Shown piece after piece: positions 1 through 10,499 of a stretch of 64,000 nucleotides of DNA (positions within the stretch are counted from its first letter, which is position 1; each line of letters begins with the position of its first letter). This DNA comes from Symbiodinium natans (taxonomy: Eukaryota > Sar > Dinophyceae > Suessiales > Symbiodiniaceae), in the NCBI GenBank assembly GCA_905221605.1, contig CAJNDS010002073.1:389217-453216 (forward strand). The letters run 5' to 3'. Position numbers and translations under genes: made by a program. Below the pieces are notes generated by a model. That model saw only the letters and a list, made by a program, of their open reading frames with translations, ran no database searches and had not been told where the DNA came from.

Positions 1-1147
1 TAGACTTACTAAGTCAAAAGAGCTTCGAAGCAAGGACAGGGTGCCGGAGATGTTGGCTGCAACAGAAGAGTACCCTCAAACCATGAATTTAACCCTGCAC
101 CCTAAACCCTAAACCCTAAACCCTAAACCCTAAACCCTAATCCCTAAACCCTAAACCCTAAACCCTAAACCCTAAACCCTAAACCCTGCACCATGACGGG
201 CGGAGCCTTTACTTGTCTTTGAATATCTTTGCACAGATGAATGTGTTTCACATCAAGGCAGAAGAACGAACGGGGCCTGCCTCAATGATTCCAGAAACCT
301 ACTTTTTGTTGTAGGCTATGACTTAACCCGCAGGGTTTATGGCGTTTTGCGATTTTTCCGGGTTTAAGAGCGTTTCAGGCTTGGAGGTTTATGGCTCTCG
401 GGTTGATAAGATGTGTGCGGCCTCTAGGGTTCCGGATTGAGCCCTAAACCCTAAACCCTAAACCCCAAACCCTAAACCCTAAACCCTAAACCCCTTCAAA
501 ACCAGAGGTGCCGCGCTTCAGGAGCTCTGGCAGCAATGCTTGAAGTTTGGACTAAACCCTAAACCCTAAACCCTAAACCCTAAACCCTAAACCCTAAACC
601 CTGAGGAGTTTGGAGGGGCACGTTGAGGTCGAGGTTGTCCGGAGATTACCGTCCCATGTGGGGCGGGGGTTTCTTGTTCAAGGTTTGGGCCTTTAGGGTT
701 TAGGGCTTAGTGTGTAGAAGTTGTCGAACATCAGGTTGCCCTTTGTTCACAATCCCATACATCTGGGCTAGGACACCTGCCCTGATGCAGTCGGAATGCG
801 CTTTTGTTGCCGACGTCCTCTTAAGAAAACCACAGTTTAGGGTTTAGGGTTTAGGGTTTAGGGTTTAGGGTTTAGGGTTTAGGGTTTAGGGTTTAGGGTT
901 TAGGGTTTAGGGTTTAGGGTTTAGGGTTTAGGGTTTAGGGTTTAGGGTTTAGGGTTTAGGGTTTAGGCCTAAGCTTCAACAAAACCGCCCTCGGCCTAGA
1001 GTTCAGGGCCCCGGCTCTGATCAGCTTTGAGACACTACCGAGATTCTCAAGCGTCGAAGCCTGAGCTACACTTAAATCCCTACTAGAAAAAATAATCCTC
1101 TAATAAACCTGTGAGCCCTACCACCTTAGACCCTGTCCTTGTCCAAA
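1..1147. repeat. Telomere-like arrays with short unique spacers
   Basis: CCCTAAA arrays lie at about 101-187, 443-491 and 551-602, and a long TTTAGGG array of roughly 19 units at 835-966. The spacers are unique mixed-composition DNA. Apart from one short candidate exon (508-545) I see no gene here. Confidence 0.9.
508..545 (+). CDS. Candidate internal exon, unknown protein
   Basis: Between two CCCTAAA arrays, a GC-rich island follows an AG and reads AALQELWQQCLK in one frame. The composition and helix-like residues suggest coding sequence. There is no family match, and the downstream limit is a guess. Confidence 0.3.
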
Positions 1148-1200
1148 ATGTTTAGCACGAACGGCTATCCAGACCCGGAGAACCAGCCTGCAAACCCAGG
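1148..1200 (+). CDS. Candidate first exon, unknown protein
   Basis: An ATG at 1148 opens a frame reading MFSTNGYPDPENQPANP before an inverted-repeat element begins near 1214. It could be the start of the orphan exon set that ends with a stop at 3038. Nothing identifies the product. Confidence 0.25.
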
Positions 1201-1213
1201 GGCCTTCAGGATT

Positions 1214-1301
1214 CGAAAATAGATTTTTTTGGGGGGTTATGATAGTATAATTAGAAAAGCAACCACAAGGGAATACTAGAAGTATTTATTCCGACCCTTG
1301 T
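1214..1301. mobile_element. Introner-like element, family D
   Basis: Short A/T-rich element of the type T-rich/GGGGTT ... AAGGGAATACTA ... ATTATTCCGACCC. The same sequence recurs near 14473, 15563, 20287, 48194, 55869 and 58489 in both orientations. Family letters in this annotation are labels of convenience. Confidence 0.55.
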
Positions 1302-1314
1302 ATGACCTGGAGGT

Positions 1315-1413
1315 TCAGGGTACTGAGAACCCTGATTATAGCTGTACTTATGAACCTCCTACGTCCCCTAAGTAGGTTATAAGTAGACGTATAACTGTTG
1401 GTTATAAGTACCC
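1315..1413. mobile_element. Introner-like element, family G
   Basis: Hairpin-type element with arms TTATAGCTGTACTTATGAACC and GGTTATAAGTAGACGTATAA. Related copies lie at 59848-59962 and at the right edge of the window (63896-64000). Confidence 0.55.
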
Positions 1414-1972
1414 ATCCCTAAGCCCTAAACCCAAAACCCAAAACCCTAAACCCTAAACCCTAAAGAACCCTCCAAGTACTAAGTTCGGTTCAGGATCGAT
1501 TCGGATGGACCCTGGATCTACGAGTCCCTCACTTGGAGGCCAACAAAAGGGATGCTCTCGACTTTAAACCCCAAACCCCAAGCCCTAAACCCTAAACCCA
1601 AACCCTAAACCCTCAACCCTAAACCCTAAACCCTAAACCCTAAACCCTAAACCCTAAACCTACTTCATCCCTATACTCACAAAACCCCATGCTTTTAGCC
1701 TCCTACAAGGCCTTCAGGGCGGGATGGGGTTTAATCACCATGCACGAGTTTTCCGTCTACGCGCCGCTTCAACAGTAGCAGGAGCGCAATCTCAAGCTAT
1801 AGGGCCCCCATGGCCCTAAACCCTTAAACCCAAGCCCTCAACAATCCTTGAAGCCATTACCCCTACAACCCTAAACCCTAAACCCTAAACCCGAAACCCT
1901 AAACGGGCCCTGAAGCTAAGCCCCAGGCTCCAGGCCGTAAACCCAACCTGAAGGCTGTAGTCTAATGACTAG

Positions 1973-2081
1973 GATGGCCAGTAGTACCCTTATTCCTTTT
2001 TTGGGGGGTTTAGGTTCCCTTATGAACCCCTTTAAGCAAAAAAGGGCACCCTTTTTAAGCCTTGGTTACTGGGCAGCCTAG
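1973..2081. mobile_element. Introner-like element, family A-prime, GA-AG intron
   Basis: The element starts GATGGCCAGTAGTACCCTT after CTAG and ends in ACTGGGCAGCCTAG, with an AAAGGGCACCC inner arm. Its ends are inverted repeats. Removing exactly 1973-2081 would leave an intron with GA...AG ends. A sister copy sits at 53227-53342. Confidence 0.6.
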
Positions 2082-2130
2082 ATGTCGTTCCACTAGCTGC
2101 TAGTTCCAGTTCGCCTCGTAGAGGGTCTGG
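2082..2130 (+). CDS. Candidate exon between two introner-like elements
   Basis: The island between two inverted-repeat elements is open in one frame (VVPLAASSSSPRRGS). It is followed by GACCCAGATGACGCCCTT, which resembles the left end of family B. The product is unknown. Confidence 0.3.
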
Positions 2131-2228
2131 GACCCAGATGACGCCCTTGCTGCCTTCCCTTTCTATAGGGCTTATGTTCCCGTACGAGCCCCTTTAAACC
2201 AAAAAGGGCACCCGGGCACCCCTTCTAG

Positions 2229-2340
2229 GACCGGGAGTAGGCCCTTGTTTTCCTTTTTTTAGGGTTGGGGTTCCCTGATAATCCCCTTAAGACCAAAAAG
2301 GGTGCACTTATTTTTATTCCTAGGTTACTCCCGGGTCTGG
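2229..2340. mobile_element. Introner-like element, family B
   Basis: Starts GACCGGGAGTAGGCCCTT directly after CTAG, has an inner AAAAAGGGTGC arm, and ends TAGGTTACTCCCGGGTC. The arms are inverted repeats of each other. Confidence 0.65.
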
Positions 2341-2465
2341 TCTTTTATTCCTAGGATACTCTTGGGTCGAGGGGTTTCCCCGCAATGTTCTCCCGACAGG
2401 CTTTGCACTGGAGCCTCGAGGAACCTGAGTCCCGGGCCGCCAACTCCTGACAAATCAAGTTCAGG

Positions 2466-2588
2466 GTTAAGGGTTTAGGGTTTAGGGTCTAGGGTCTATA
2501 GGGTTTAGGGTTTAGGGTTTAGGGTTTAGGGTTTAGGGTTTAGGGTTTAGGGTTTAGGGTTTAGGGTTTAGGGTTTAGGGCTAGGGTT
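2466..2588. repeat. TTTAGGG array
   Basis: About 15 near-perfect TTTAGGG units, with a short TTATAGGG variant run at the right end. Confidence 0.95.
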
Positions 2589-2619
2589 ATAGGGTTATAG
2601 GGTTATAGGGTTTTGGGTC

Positions 2620-2732
2620 TTGGTAGCCCACTGGTACCCTTTACCCCCTTTTTTTGGTCGTGGGTTCCCCTTTAAAGTAGCCAACCCAAAAAAAGGGTGC
2701 CCGTGTTATACTATGGTCACTGGGCTACCAAG
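2620..2732. mobile_element. Introner-like element, family A
   Basis: Terminal inverted repeats TTGGTAGCCCACTGGTACCC and GTCACTGGGCTACCAAG enclose a T-tract and AGCCAACCCAAAAAAAGGG. This is the cleanest copy of family A; others are at 38589, 41507, 48609 and 58325. Confidence 0.75.
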
Positions 2733-2824
2733 CTTTATGCCAACTTTATGCACTGTTACTTCTTGGGCTTCTAGGAAACCATCGACCTCTTGACTAAGCC
2801 CTAAACCCTGGAAGACTGGAAGAG

Positions 2825-2872
2825 GTGTGGATCTTTGCGGTGGAGGAGGAGACGTGCGGAGGCTTCCGCGGA
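2825..2872 (+). CDS. Candidate exon, unknown protein
   Basis: After GGAAGAG, a frame reads VWIFAVEEETCGGFRGR. GC-rich and protein-like in composition. No family recognised; the donor could be at either of two GC dinucleotides. Confidence 0.38.
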
Positions 2873-2987
2873 CGATCGGGGATCGTACGGCCCTAAAACC
2901 CCTAAACTCTGAGACTCTGAACCCTATACCTTGAGCCCCCTAAACCCTAAACCCTAAACCCTAAACCCGGCTTAGGTGTAAACAGAG

Positions 2988-3038
2988 TGGCTCTTGGACC
3001 CCAGCCCTGCCACGATGATCGATGCACTCAAGGAGTAG
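2988..3038 (+). CDS. Candidate terminal exon with stop
   Basis: After AACAGAG a frame reads WLLDPSPATMIDALKE and ends in TAG at 3036-3038. It may be the last exon of the same unknown gene as the islands at 1148, 2082 and 2825. Confidence 0.38.
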   Translation, partial: WLLDPSPATMIDALKE

Positions 3039-3289
3039 AATCATGCCAGGGCCCCCAAACCTCACCCTTCAAGCAGTTCCTCGTCTGGGCGCTATAGGAT
3101 CTCGTACTATCCGTATACCCAAAGAACCTTGGTGCCCTCATGCTGTTATACCCTTATAACCTATGATGCAAAAACACTTAAAGAACCTCCGCACCCCTAT
3201 CTCATACCCGTACACCCTCAAACCCTACAACCTATGCAAACAACCTAGGGAACCGTCGTACCCCTATCTCATACCCGTATACCCTTAAA

Positions 3290-3392
3290 TCCTAAACCCT
3301 AAACCCTAAACCCTAAACCCTAAACCCTAAACCCTATACCCTAACCCCCGTTTAGGGTTTAGGGTTTAGGGTTTAGGGTTTAGGGTTTCGGG
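3290..3392. repeat. Back-to-back CCCTAAA and TTTAGGG arrays
   Basis: A CCCTAAA array (to about 3345) is followed after a few bases by a TTTAGGG array (from 3351). The two strands meet in the order opposite to that expected for an end-to-end telomere fusion. Confidence 0.9.
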
Positions 3393-3715
3393 TGCAGGGT
3401 GTAGGATGTAAGACGTAGATAGGATCCAGGATAGGTTAAGGTGCACGTGGAGTACCTTCAATGAAGGGTTGGGGCTTCGGTGCTAAAAGTACGACCGTGT
3501 TAAAGGGGGATTTGCTGGATTACGCCCTGAACAATTCGTAGCTGTATGGGTGGCTGATAGAGGGCCTTGTATGACTGGAGTATCACTAAGCCCTAAACCC
3601 TAAACCCCAAAAGGCCCGTGCGAAGCACATAGAACCGTAAACCCTAAAACCCTAAACCCTCAACCCTCAACCCTCAACCCTCAACCCTAAACCCTAAACC
3701 CTGCAAGCACACCAG

Positions 3716-3800
3716 GCCTTCTGCTGCTCCGTCAGCTAGAGTCGAAGCCGGTCTACTCTTCGGCTACGGGACTGTTGCTCGGTCGAATCCGGGGTTCAAA
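3716..3800 (+). CDS. Candidate exon, unknown protein
   Basis: After ACCAG a 28-codon open frame contains LLLLRQLESKPVYSSATG followed by LLLGRIRGSK. It is flanked on both sides by CCCTAAA repeats. Product unknown. Confidence 0.33.
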
Positions 3801-4180
3801 GCTAAACCCTAAACCCTAAACCCCAAACCCCTAAACCCTATACCCTATACCCTGAACCCTCCTAACCTGACACTAGGGTTCAGTTTTGGGCTTACTACTT
3901 GGAATAGGGTTTTGGGTTTCGGGTTTAGGGTTTAGGGTTCAGGGTTTAGGGTTTAGGGCTACTGTAGGGGCTTGAATAATTGGAAGGTTCAAGGCTTTGA
4001 GCTCCCATAGGGACCAAGTAGGGCGACCGGAGTTTGCAGGGTTGCAAGCGTTGCGTAGAGCTTTTGCGTTTTCGGGCTTGAGTCACCTGCCTATGGCGCG
4101 CGCGCACTCCTGCAGAGGCATCTATACCACCCCCGAAGCCCTAAACCCTCAACCCGAAACCCTAAACCCTAAACCCTAAA

Positions 4181-5158
4181 CTCCCTACCATGCTGCAGCC
4201 CCCGAGGGGGCCCAAAAAACCCTAAACCCTGAACCTAAACCCTAAACCCTCAACCCTAAACCCTAAACCCTAGACCCTAAACCCTAAACCCTAAACCCTA
4301 AACCCTAAACCCTAAACCCTAAACCCTAAACCCTAAACCCTAAACCCTAAACCCTATCAACCGCAGTTTCGGTCTCCCATGTCTTAAGCACTCCCTACCA
4401 TGCTGCAGCCCCCGAGGGGGCCCAAAAAACCCTAAACCCAAACCCTAAACCCTACACCCTAAGCCCTGAGCCCTAAACCCTAAACCCCAAGCCCTCAACC
4501 CTCAACCCTAAACCCTAAACCCTAAACCCTATCAACCGCAGTTTCGGTCTCTCATGTCTTAAGCACTCCCTACCATGCTGCAGCCCCCGAAGGGGCCCAA
4601 AAAACCCTAAACCCTCCCAAACCCTAAACCCTAAACCCTAAACCCTCAACCCTCAACCCTCAACCCTCAACCCTAAACCCTAAACCCTAAACCCTAAACC
4701 CTAAACCCTAAACCCTAAACCCTAAACCCTAAACCCTAAACCCTAAACCCTAAACCCTACCTAAACCCTAGGAACCCAAACCCCAAACCGAAAGGTACCT
4801 GGGACCTGGGCCCAAAAGCAGGGTCTTCTTGTGCCCCTATAAGCCCTCCTGTGGACTCAACGGATCAGGGCATGAGGATGGACCCTAACCCTAAACCCTA
4901 AACCCAAAACCCTAAACCCTAAACCCTACCTAAACCCTAGGAACCCAAACCCCAAACCGAAAGGTACCTGGGACCTGGGCCCAAAAGCAGGGTCTTCTTG
5001 GGCCCCTATAAGCCCTCCTGTGGACTCAACGGATCAGGGCATGAGGATGGAACATAACCCTAAACCCTAAACCCTAAACCCTAAACCCTAAACCCTAAAC
5101 CCTAAACCCTAAACCCTAAACCCTAAACCCTAAACCCTAACCCTGAACCCTGAACCCT
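4181..5158. repeat. Nested segmental duplications inside CCCTAAA arrays
   Basis: A ~40-bp unit starting CTCCCTACCATGCTGCAGCC occurs three times (4181, 4391, 4566). A linked unit starting ATCAACCGCAGTTTCGGTCT occurs twice (4356, 4531). A ~128-bp unit is tandemly duplicated at 4755-4882 and 4924-5051 (period 169 bp) with only about one base difference. All joints lie in CCCTAAA repeats, pointing to unequal exchange between arrays. Confidence 0.9.
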
Positions 5159-5233
5159 AAACCTAAAGTCAGCCCCCATAACCTTGAAGCCGAATAAACC
5201 TCGGAAGCGCTCGACATTCCGAACGCCCCCAAA

Positions 5234-5284
5234 ATGACCGACACCACGAGGCCGGACCCACAGCCAGCGGGCCCTTCTTCCCTT
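5234..5284 (+). CDS. Candidate first exon
   Basis: ATG at 5234 begins MTDTTRPDPQPAGPSS and runs to a possible GT donor at TTG|GTTTAG. It could open a gene that includes the methyltransferase exons at 11.2-12.1 kb, but no intermediate exons could be chained. Confidence 0.27.
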
Positions 5285-6408
5285 GGTTTAGGGTTTAGGC
5301 TTTAGGGTTTTTCGGGTTCTCCTGAAACCTAAACCCTATAAACCCTGTAAGCCCTAAGCCCAAGACAAACCTAAACCTTGTAAACCCTAAACCCCAAACA
5401 GTGAACCTGATTCCTCCTCAACCTTTCCGTCTCCTCAACCTTGATAAGCCCGACATACCCAGACCCCTGGCAGGATCCAAAAAGTAGATCTCCTTGAGGC
5501 TTCTTAAAAATGACTCAATAATAGTATAGGGTTTAGGGTTTGGAGTTTAGGGTTTTGGGGTTTGGGTTTTGGGGGTTCTACTTTTTGGATCTTCCCAGGG
5601 GTCTGGGTAGTGCTCTCTTGCGGTCTCCCAAGGCATCCCAATGTGGCCTGGGCATTGGTTTCTGCGGCAGGCTTCCTGAGCAGAGCTTAGTCGGGTTTAG
5701 TGTTTAGGGTTTAGGGTTTAGGGTTTAGGTTTTTTTGCCGTTTAGGTTTGCGGGCGTAGGGTTTAGGGTGGTGGGTTCCGGAGCTGAGCTTGTTCTTGCT
5801 TTGCGGTTTGAGGAGTAGAGTTTAGGGCCTACGTAGTCAGGGTGTTTGTTTTAGGGTTTGTGGTTTAGGGTGTAGGCTCTAGGCCGAAATAGGGCGTTCA
5901 GGCTTTGGCTTTGGGGACTTTCTCTTTCATCCGGGCTTTACTCTCCAGGATGCTAGGGTGTATTCCTAGTGGTACTCCTTTCTTAGGTACATGGACCCTT
6001 AGGGTTTCAGGGCTTCATTTTTCATTATCTAGGATGTTCGGGTGCAGCGGGGTCTCTTAAGGTACAGCTCGTTGTAGCCAAGCTGTGCTCAGGTGTTCAA
6101 CCAGGGGAAGTCTTGCTGGATCCCATGTGTGGCACAGGCCATCATCGGGGTTGAGAACCTCCAGCCTCGTCATCCTCCTAATCAGAAGGATGAATTTGGG
6201 GTTTAGGGTTTAGGGTTTAGGCTTTGGGCACTTTAGGGTTGAGGCTTTAGGGCTTAGGGTTTGTTAGGATGTAGGGTTTAGGATTTGGGGTTTAGGGTTT
6301 CGGGCTCCTCCCTGACTTGAGCCTTTGTAGGGGGCACCCTGTCCTCCCCCCCACCCATCCCCTTCCCCCCCAAAATGCTCCAGGTGATCACGGCTCACGC
6401 TAACAGTC

Positions 6409-6566
6409 CATGTACCCAAATAGGGAATACTTGGCTCTTAGTTTAGGGTTTAGGGTTTAGGGTTTAGGGTTTAGGGTTTAGGGTTTAGGGTTTAGGGTTT
6501 AGGGCTTCAAGCAACCTCCTGTGTAGGGACGTTGGGGCCCAAGTAGATGACAATGAGCTACATGGA
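6409..6566. mobile_element. Family C element interrupted by a telomeric array
   Basis: The left arm (AGTCCATGTACCCA ... ATACTTGGCTC) and right arm (GGGCCCAAGTAGATGA ... CTACATGGACCCTTCGG) of a family C element are separated by a TTTAGGG array (about 6440-6506). The arms match the intact copies at 7380 and 51930. Confidence 0.6.
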
Positions 6567-6615
6567 CCCTTCGGCTTAGCCACACTGCGCCGGTCATTCT
6601 CCTAGGCATCTGCAT

Positions 6616-6706
6616 TTAGGGTTTAGGGTTTAGGGTTTAGGGTTTAGGGTTTAGGGTTTAGGGTTTAGGGTTTAGGGTTTAGGGTTTAGCGTTTAGGGTT
6701 TAGGGT
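6616..6706. repeat. TTTAGGG array
   Basis: About 13 units with one TTTAGCG variant. Confidence 0.95.
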
Positions 6707-7225
6707 GGGTTCAGGGCTTAGCCCAGGGCTTAGCGACATTACCACGGGTTGGATCATAGGGGTTTGGGTTCAGGCTCAACCTCAGCCTAAACCCCCAAAC
6801 CCTAAACCCTATACGAACCCTAAACCGCCTCAGCCTAAACCCTCTTCTTTGATCCAGCGCTGTCGCTGTACGGGAGTCTGTCTCCTTGTACTCCTGGGCA
6901 CGTCTGTCTGAAGTGGTCACCGATTTAACCACCCCAAGGTTTAGAGTTGAGGGTTCTCTAAACCCTAAACCCCAGACCCTAAACCCTAAACCCCAGACCC
7001 TAAATCCTAGACCCTAAACCCTAACCCCTAGACCCTAAACCCTAAACCCGATGCTTTGGGGAGGAATGCTGCTCACGGAGGCCCCGAAGTCCTCCTATGT
7101 CGCAGCTCGTCCGCCAGGAGCCGACTTTTTTCGTTGTGTTGCTTGCTTTCTTTCCCCGAAGGGTCCACGTAGGTTTAGGGTTTAGGGTTTAAGGGTTTGG
7201 GGTTTAGGGTTTAGGGTTTATCGTT

Positions 7226-7316
7226 CAGGCATGTACCTATACATACTTGGGCCTTAACGTTTCCTCTTTGGCAGCTCTAGGGCCCAAGTATATACTTTAA
7301 GGATACACGGACCCTG
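7226..7316. mobile_element. Introner-like element, family C
   Basis: ATGTACCTATACATACTTGG and GGGCCCAAGTATATACTTTA form inverted arms around a short loop, ending in CACGGACCCTGAGGG. Confidence 0.6.
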
Positions 7317-7379
7317 AGGGTTTCCGGCCTCTTTGCCGCCTTGCCTTTTGTCTTCTTGTTGTTGCTGCTCATCTTTCCC

Positions 7380-7487
7380 GATGGGTCCATGTACCTCATT
7401 ATCAGATACTTGTGCCCTAAAGTCCTAGTACAGGAGGTACTTTAAGGCCCAAGTATTCCCTATTTAGGTACATGGACCCTTAGGGTT
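7380..7487. mobile_element. Introner-like element, family C
   Basis: Outer inverted repeats GGGTCCATGTACCT and AGGTACATGGACCC, inner arms ATACTTGTGCCCTAAAG and CTTTAAGGCCCAAGTAT. Confidence 0.7.
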
Positions 7488-8312
7488 TGTTGCTACTTAC
7501 AAACCCTAAACCCTAAACCCGAAACCCTAAACCCTTCTATTGAGGTTTGAAGTGGAAGGGCACACACGTGATTTGGGCTATGTTCTTGTGGCTTGGCTCT
7601 AGTGGTAGTTTTTGAAGCGTAGGGGATTTCTAGTCTTGCGCGCATTGGCAACGCATTTGCCCGGGCATCTGGTTGCCTACTTTCGGAACGGCGCTTAGCT
7701 TAGCTCGGGATACTGTGCTAAGTGGGGGACACGATGGTAGCAAATCGTCCGGAACGCTTGGCCTCTCATAGAACCTCCAGCACAGCGCGGTGGCTTTGAT
7801 TGGAATCTGCCACCCTGGGATTTCATCTCAGCTCGGCATGGCCGACGTTTGTTGAGTAGTCTGCGGTTGCGGCATCAAAAGGTTTCTGCGTGCTGGGCGC
7901 ATGAAGCGCGAGCTCACTTAGCCGTGCACGTGTCCAACTACGGCTAAACCCAAGACTCAGCCCAAATCTAAACCTCAAAACCCAACACCCTGGTTAACTA
8001 CCCTAATCCAGAAGCCCCAACTAAGCCTCAGCTCTACTGGTCGGGGCTGCAAAATTCAGCGCGGAGTACCTCTCAGCATGAGGCTCCGTCTAAACAGGGT
8101 TCTCCATCAATTAAAGCACCTAAACCCGAACAATCCTGAAAGCAGCCTAAATCCCAAAACCCCAGAAGTCCTAAAGCCCTTTAGGACCCAAACCCGTAAA
8201 ACCCTAAACCTCAGCCGCTTTTGGATCATCTCCCCCCCCCCCCCCCCCCCCGGCCTACCCACCCCTCGCCCAACCCTAAACCCTAAACCCTAAACCCTCA
8301 ACCCTAACCAAG

Positions 8313-8365
8313 GTGGGTAGCGACATCGACCCAGACATGATCCGCCGCGCTTCCGAGCCTTGCCT
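8313..8365 (+). CDS. Candidate exon, unknown protein
   Basis: After AACCAAG the frame reads VGSDIDPDMIRRASE with a possible GC donor. The first seven codons closely resemble those of the candidate exon at 23000. Product unknown. Confidence 0.38.
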
Positions 8366-8436
8366 TCGATACAACTCCCCCTCCATTATAAATATATAAA
8401 TATATGGACGTCCGCCTATTGCGGTTCCCCTTATTT

Positions 8437-9465
8437 TTTATTGGTTTACATAAATGTACATAATTCAAACCCTAAACCATATAGTTATAACTACAGCAAC
8501 AAGTCAATGATGATGTAGGCACCCCAACCCTCTTGGGTTAAGGTTGACAGGTTTAGGAGTTTAGGGCTTAAGATTGATGCATTTAAACAGTAAGCCCGCG
8601 ATTAAACCTAAACCCTAACCCTTAAACCCGATAGAGTTAAGGTTTAAGGGGTTCGGGTGTAAGATTTAGGCATTTTAAACCTAAACCCATAGAGTTTTAA
8701 CCTTAAGGGTTGAAGGTTCGGGCATTTAAGCCTCAACCTTGAACCGTTTAGGGTCAGAATCCTGCAACCCGATAAGGCTCTACAAGGTTCAAAGGTTTTA
8801 AGCCAAAAGGGCACTGAAGGTATAGATGCCCAGACCTTAGTTTTTTGAACCATTGAACTCTATGAATTTATAGGTTTATAGGTTTAGGGTTCAAGGTTTG
8901 AGCATTACCTGTACGATAGAACCTTAAAGCCCTAAAGGGCTTCAGGCCTAAATCCCTAAACCTTCAACCCCCTAGGGTCATGCCTATGTTTGTAGGGCTT
9001 GTGTCCCGGGGACGCGAGAATACTGCGAGCAAATGACCTTTCACTACTTCCTGGCATTCAAAATATAGACAAACTATATCGTTGTATGGTAGAATTCAGG
9101 TTTTGCTTATCGGGGGATGGTTGCTTGAGATATCTTAGCTAGGGTAAAGTCTTTAGGATAGATGCCTTGTCTTGCTTATTGGGGCGTGATGGGGTTCCCG
9201 CCTTGTTTTAAAGGTTTACATAAGTGTACAAAAAATCAAACCCTAAACCATAGTTATAACCACAGCAACAAGTTATAACCTTGTCATATAAATACATCCG
9301 CAGAGCTCGTCATTTTCACTACTTCCTGGGATTCAAAATATAAACAAACTATATCGGAAATTGATTGAATACAGGTTTTGCTTATCGGGGGGATGGCTGC
9401 TTGAGATATCTTAGCTAAGGTAAAGTCTTTCGGATAGATGTCTTGTTTGCTTATTGGGGCCGAGG
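8437..9465. repeat. Diverged tandem duplication in A/T-richer DNA
   Basis: A block around 8443-8503 (GGTTTACATAAATGTACATA onward) recurs at 9222-9272. A second block (TTCACTACTTCCTGG ... GCTTATTGGGGC) at 9038-9184 recurs at 9313-9462 with about 10% differences. The DNA between has variant TTTAGGG-like words but no gene. Confidence 0.8.
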
Positions 9466-9639
9466 CGCAATCGATGTAGTCGACCATATAGTATACGTAT
9501 ACTTATGAGCAGAAAAGATACGGGGGACACGGGATTCATAATTTTTGGGAGCAGAAAAGATACCGGTAGAAAACTATAATCTGTAGGATAATATGCATAG
9601 TGATGCCACGGCAGCATGCGGTCGAGGCACCTCGGCAGG

Positions 9640-10170
9640 AGCACCGTTAAACCATCACACCATTACACCATTCAACCATTAAACCAGTGGTTTCCCCCTT
9701 ATGAGAATCCCCTAAACCATGAAACCACTAAACCATTAAACCATTAAATCATTAAACCATTAAACCAATGGTTTCCCCCTTATGAGAATCCCATGATTTA
9801 GGGGATTCTCATATGGGAGAAACCATTGGTTTCATGGTTTAATGGTTTAATGGTTTAGGGCATTCTCATATGGGGGAAACCATTGGTTTAATGGTTTAAT
9901 GGTTTAATGGTTCAATGGTTTAATGGTTTAATGGTTTAATGGTTTAGGGGATTTTCATCAGGAGGAAACCATTGGTTTAATGATTTAATGGTTTAATGGT
10001 TTAGTGGTTTGGGGGATTCTCATATGGGGGAAACCATTGGTTTAATGGTTTAATGGCTTAATGGTTTAACGGTTTGAGAGATTATCATATGGGGGAAACC
10101 ATTGGTTTAATGGTTAATGGTTTGAGGGATTCTTGGTTGAATGGTTTAAGGGATTTGCAAAAACACAGGG
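9640..10170. repeat. Fold-back repeat of ATGGTTTA and GGGGGAAACCATTGG units
   Basis: From 9650 to about 9795 the strand carries AAACCATTA units and the word CCAATGGTTTCCCCCTTATG. From about 9800 to 10150 the reverse complement recurs six or more times (GATTCTCATATGGGGGAAAC, ATGGTTTA). The two halves could form a long hairpin centred near 9796. The right half is a ~75-bp higher-order repeat. Confidence 0.8.
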
Positions 10171-10194
10171 GAAGCGCTATAGGCGGTGACCCAA

Positions 10195-10210
10195 ATAAAT
10201 ACATATATAC

Positions 10211-10245
<35 letters not shown>

Positions 10246-10374
10246 CGTATATTTGTTTTTTTTCATTTTGGGTCCAGGTAGGGTTTAGGGTCTAGGGTTT
10301 AGGGTTTAGGGTTTAGGCGTTAGGGTTTAGGGTTCAGGGTTTAGGGTTTAGGGTTTAGGGTTTAGGGTTTAGGG
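10195..10374. repeat. AT microsatellite followed by TTTAGGG array
   Basis: An (AT)n run at about 10200-10246 leads into a degenerate TTTAGGG array at 10269-10374. Confidence 0.9.
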
Positions 10375-10397
10375 GTTCAAGCTTGCAGGGTTAAGGT

Positions 10398-10499
10398 TGG
10401 GATGTTCTTCCTGATACTAACAGTCCTTGATAGATTATTATATTGGGGGGGGCAACACTTTCCTTACTACGGACTGTTAGTATAAGGGAGAACCTCCCA
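10398..10499. mobile_element. Introner-like element, family F
   Basis: Inverted ends GGGATGTTCTTCC and GGGAGAACCTCCCA with inner arms ACTAACAGTCCTTGATAG and ACGGACTGTTAGTATAA. A better-preserved copy lies at 56241-56341. Confidence 0.65.

Larger units (their letters stand above)
5285..8312. repeat. Array-dominated stretch without a supported gene
   Basis: Degenerate and perfect TTTAGGG blocks dominate 5520-6300, 6440-6506 and 6616-6706. Two or three inverted-repeat elements occur at 6409-7487. Unique DNA at 7540-7960 has no convincing exon. A poly-C run lies at 8231-8250. Confidence 0.75.

Noticed and set aside
1-966. True telomere or subtelomere at the left edge
   Set aside because: Arrays alternate orientation and occur equally throughout the window, including within a gene, so they do not mark a chromosome end.
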